A stretch of DNA of 35,019 nucleotides from Bacteroidales bacterium (lineage in GTDB: Bacteria > Bacteroidota > Bacteroidia > Bacteroidales > Bacteroidaceae). The notes beneath the pieces are model-generated. The model ran no database searches and was not told the origin of the DNA. It saw only the letters and a list, made by a program, of their open reading frames with translations. Shown piece by piece: positions 33,593-35,019 of this stretch. Position numbers and translations under genes: made by a program. The first letter of the stretch is position 1. Each line of letters begins with the position of its first letter. The DNA lies in assembly GCA_012517855.1 (NCBI GenBank), contig JAAYUD010000027.1, positions 1-35,019 on the forward strand, read 5' to 3'.

Positions 33593-34195
33593 ATACTATT
33601 ACCTTGTCTACATACAGGAGTTGTCGAAGCCGGTTGCGACGAGGCCGGAAGAGGCTGTCTAGCAGGAGCGGTATATGCCGCTGCTGTTATATTGCCTCTT
33701 TCTTTTCATAACGAACAACTTAACGATTCGAAGCAGCTCACCGAACATCAAAGATATACACTAAGACCGATTATAGAACAAGAGGCCATTGCTTGGGCGG
33801 TCGGAGTAACTACTTCTGAAGAAATTGACAAAATAAACATTCTCAATGCTTCTATCCTGGCAATGCATCGTGCGATCAATGCGCTAAAAGTCGTTCCCGA
33901 AGAACTTATTATTGATGGTAACCGATTTAAACCATATGAGAAGATACCTTATACTACCATTGTAAAAGGTGATGGCAAATACCTATCTATAGCGGCGGCT
34001 TCGGTTTTGGCAAAGACCTACCGTGATGACTACATGATAAAGCTTGCCGAAGAATACCCAATGTACGGTTGGCAACAAAATAAAGGGTATCCCACCAAGC
34101 AACACCGAGAGGCTATTAGGCTATATGGCACGACACCTTATCACCGAAAGACTTTTAATTTATTGGGCGACGGACAGCTTAGTTTCGGTTTTTAG
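33593..34195 (+). CDS. rnhB: Ribonuclease HII, apparent AUA start codon
   Basis: A protein of about 200 residues that cuts the RNA strand of RNA-DNA hybrids and single ribonucleotides in DNA. The catalytic motif [11 protein letters not shown] (Asp16, Glu17 if started at 33593) is followed by [21 protein letters not shown] and the third acidic region AKTYRDDYM. No ATG, GTG or TTG exists in frame between the stop at 33581-33583 and the catalytic motif. The first TTG, at 33692, would lose Asp16 and Glu17. The codons at 33593 read ATA CTA TTA CCT, in line with the usual MLLP-type N-terminus, so I propose an ATA start. An ATG-to-ATA mutation or a sequencing error is the alternative. Its stop overlaps that of the convergent corA-like gene. 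Confidence 0.85.
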   Translation: MLLPCLHTGVVEAGCDEAGRGCLAGAVYAAAVILPLSFHNEQLNDSKQLTEHQRYTLRPIIEQEAIAWAVGVTTSEEIDKINILNASILAMHRAINALKVVPEELIIDGNRFKPYEKIPYTTIVKGDGKYLSIAAASVLAKTYRDDYMIKLAEEYPMYGWQQNKGYPTKQHREAIRLYGTTPYHRKTFNLLGDGQLSFGF

Positions 34196-35019
34196 AACCA
34201 CTTTATCTTGCGAAAAATAAAGAAAGTACATGCGGAGAATCCTATTGAGAATAAGACAATATAGAAAAATGCATGAGGTATCTCGGCAGCATGAATCTTA
34301 ACATTCATCCCATAAAAACTTGCAATCAATGTAGGCACCATTAATATAATGGAGAAGCTTGTCATGCGTTTCATGATTGTGTTGACATTATTGTTGATAA
34401 TAGAAGCAAATGCATCCATTGTTCCAGTCAAAATATCACTGTATACGTTAACAGTATTGAGAGCCTGTTTTAATTCGATAATTGCATCTTCGGCCAGATC
34501 TTTATCCATTAAGTCAGTGTCTTGAAAAATGGTCTTCAATCTGCTTATCATCACTTCATTACCACGTATGGCTGTATTGAAATAAACCAATGCCTTTTGC
34601 AATTTCATAAGTTGCAAGAGGTCTTCATTTCGAATACTTTGTTCTAACGCCTTTTCGGCATCTGTCACATCATTGTTGATCTGCTTCAAGTATTTTAAAA
34701 ACCAAACAGCAGAAGAATAAATAAGCCTCAAGATAAGATCCAATTTATTGCGAACAACCAATCCCTTTCGTCGGGTATGCTGAATAAAATCGGGCAATAA
34801 TTCCGATTGATAGTAACAAACAGAAACCGTAATATCGTCTTTGGTAATGATTCCTATAGGAATGGTATTGAATGGAACTCCTTGCTCGGAACTTGTAGTA
34901 ATGGGAATACGAAGAATTGTGAGTAACCAATTACCTTCAGTATCGTTACGAGGTCGTTCGTCTGTATCTGCTATGTCATTCAAAAAAGATTCGGGAACTT
35001 TTAGCTTCTCTTTCAGAAA
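34192..35019 (-). CDS. corA: CorA-type Mg2+/Co2+ transporter (5' end outside window)
   Basis: The C-terminal 275 residues of a CorA-family channel; the frame is open to the right edge, so the start lies outside. The cytoplasmic domain shows a long helical region ([21 protein letters not shown], cited to show the stalk helix, about residues 125-215). Two transmembrane segments follow: the first leads into the family signature YGMNV ([17 protein letters not shown]), and the second is [19 protein letters not shown], ending in the basic tail RKIKWF. The loop between them carries HAAEIPHA. It assembles as a pentamer in the inner membrane. It converges on rnhB, and their stop codons share the bases TTAG. 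Confidence 0.93.
   Translation of the reverse strand, partial: FLKEKLKVPESFLNDIADTDERPRNDTEGNWLLTILRIPITTSSEQGVPFNTIPIGIITKDDITVSVCYYQSELLPDFIQHTRRKGLVVRNKLDLILRLIYSSAVWFLKYLKQINNDVTDAEKALEQSIRNEDLLQLMKLQKALVYFNTAIRGNEVMISRLKTIFQDTDLMDKDLAEDAIIELKQALNTVNVYSDILTGTMDAFASIINNNVNTIMKRMTSFSIILMVPTLIASFYGMNVKIHAAEIPHAFFYIVLFSIGFSACTFFIFRKIKWF

Noticed and set aside
33692..34195. TTG 33692 as the start of rnhB
   Set aside because: It would delete the catalytic Asp-Glu of DEAGRG, which is encoded in frame just upstream.

Overview
The window looks like a chromosome segment of a member of the Bacteroidales (Bacteroidota). The evidence is the AT-rich DNA, promoters of the Bacteroides type (TTTG, 19 nt, TAACTTTG ahead of rimP), outer-membrane beta-barrel proteins with a carboxypeptidase-regulatory-like N-terminus, a membrane-anchored TPR/HTH regulator, and a murT-murK-murQ arrangement known from Tannerella forsythia. 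I cannot name genus or species. Nearly all genes lie on the plus strand.

Region 1 (1-7475) is a tight operon for salvage of peptidoglycan amino sugar: a 5'-truncated FAD/Fe-S D-lactate-dehydrogenase-like protein, a MurT-like membrane protein, a MurK-like sugar kinase, MurQ etherase, an exported serine hydrolase and an exported SGNH hydrolase. It ends at a strong terminator. MurQ releases D-lactate and GlcNAc-6-P from MurNAc-6-P, so the first gene plausibly disposes of the lactate. Region 2 (7476-11137) has a MITE-like inverted-repeat element, an exported type-B carboxylesterase, and a carboxyltransferase whose C-terminal biotinyl-like domain seems to lack the biotin-accepting lysine. Region 3 (11176-16211) is the housekeeping operon rimP-nusA-infB, with a good promoter, a possible leader hairpin and a large terminator.

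Region 4 (about 16212-26000) is an accessory interval between infB and the suf operon. Its first 2 kb hold decayed sequence, several long perfect inverted repeats and at most two tiny membrane proteins. Then come a lipoprotein-type TPR/HTH regulator, a lipoprotein, and a secreted protein whose sequence follows the cholesterol-dependent cytolysin fold (domains 1-3) but has no domain 4. These are followed by a broken outer-membrane beta-barrel gene and an intact paralogue. The cytolysin-like locus is the most interesting content of the window.

Region 5 (26056-35019) is sufBCDS (Fe-S cluster assembly), a YbjQ-like protein, a K+-dependent-type membrane pyrophosphatase, rnhB with no normal start codon ahead of its catalytic motif, and on the minus strand a CorA-type transporter cut by the window end. 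No tRNA, rRNA, CRISPR array, integrase or intact transposase gene was seen.
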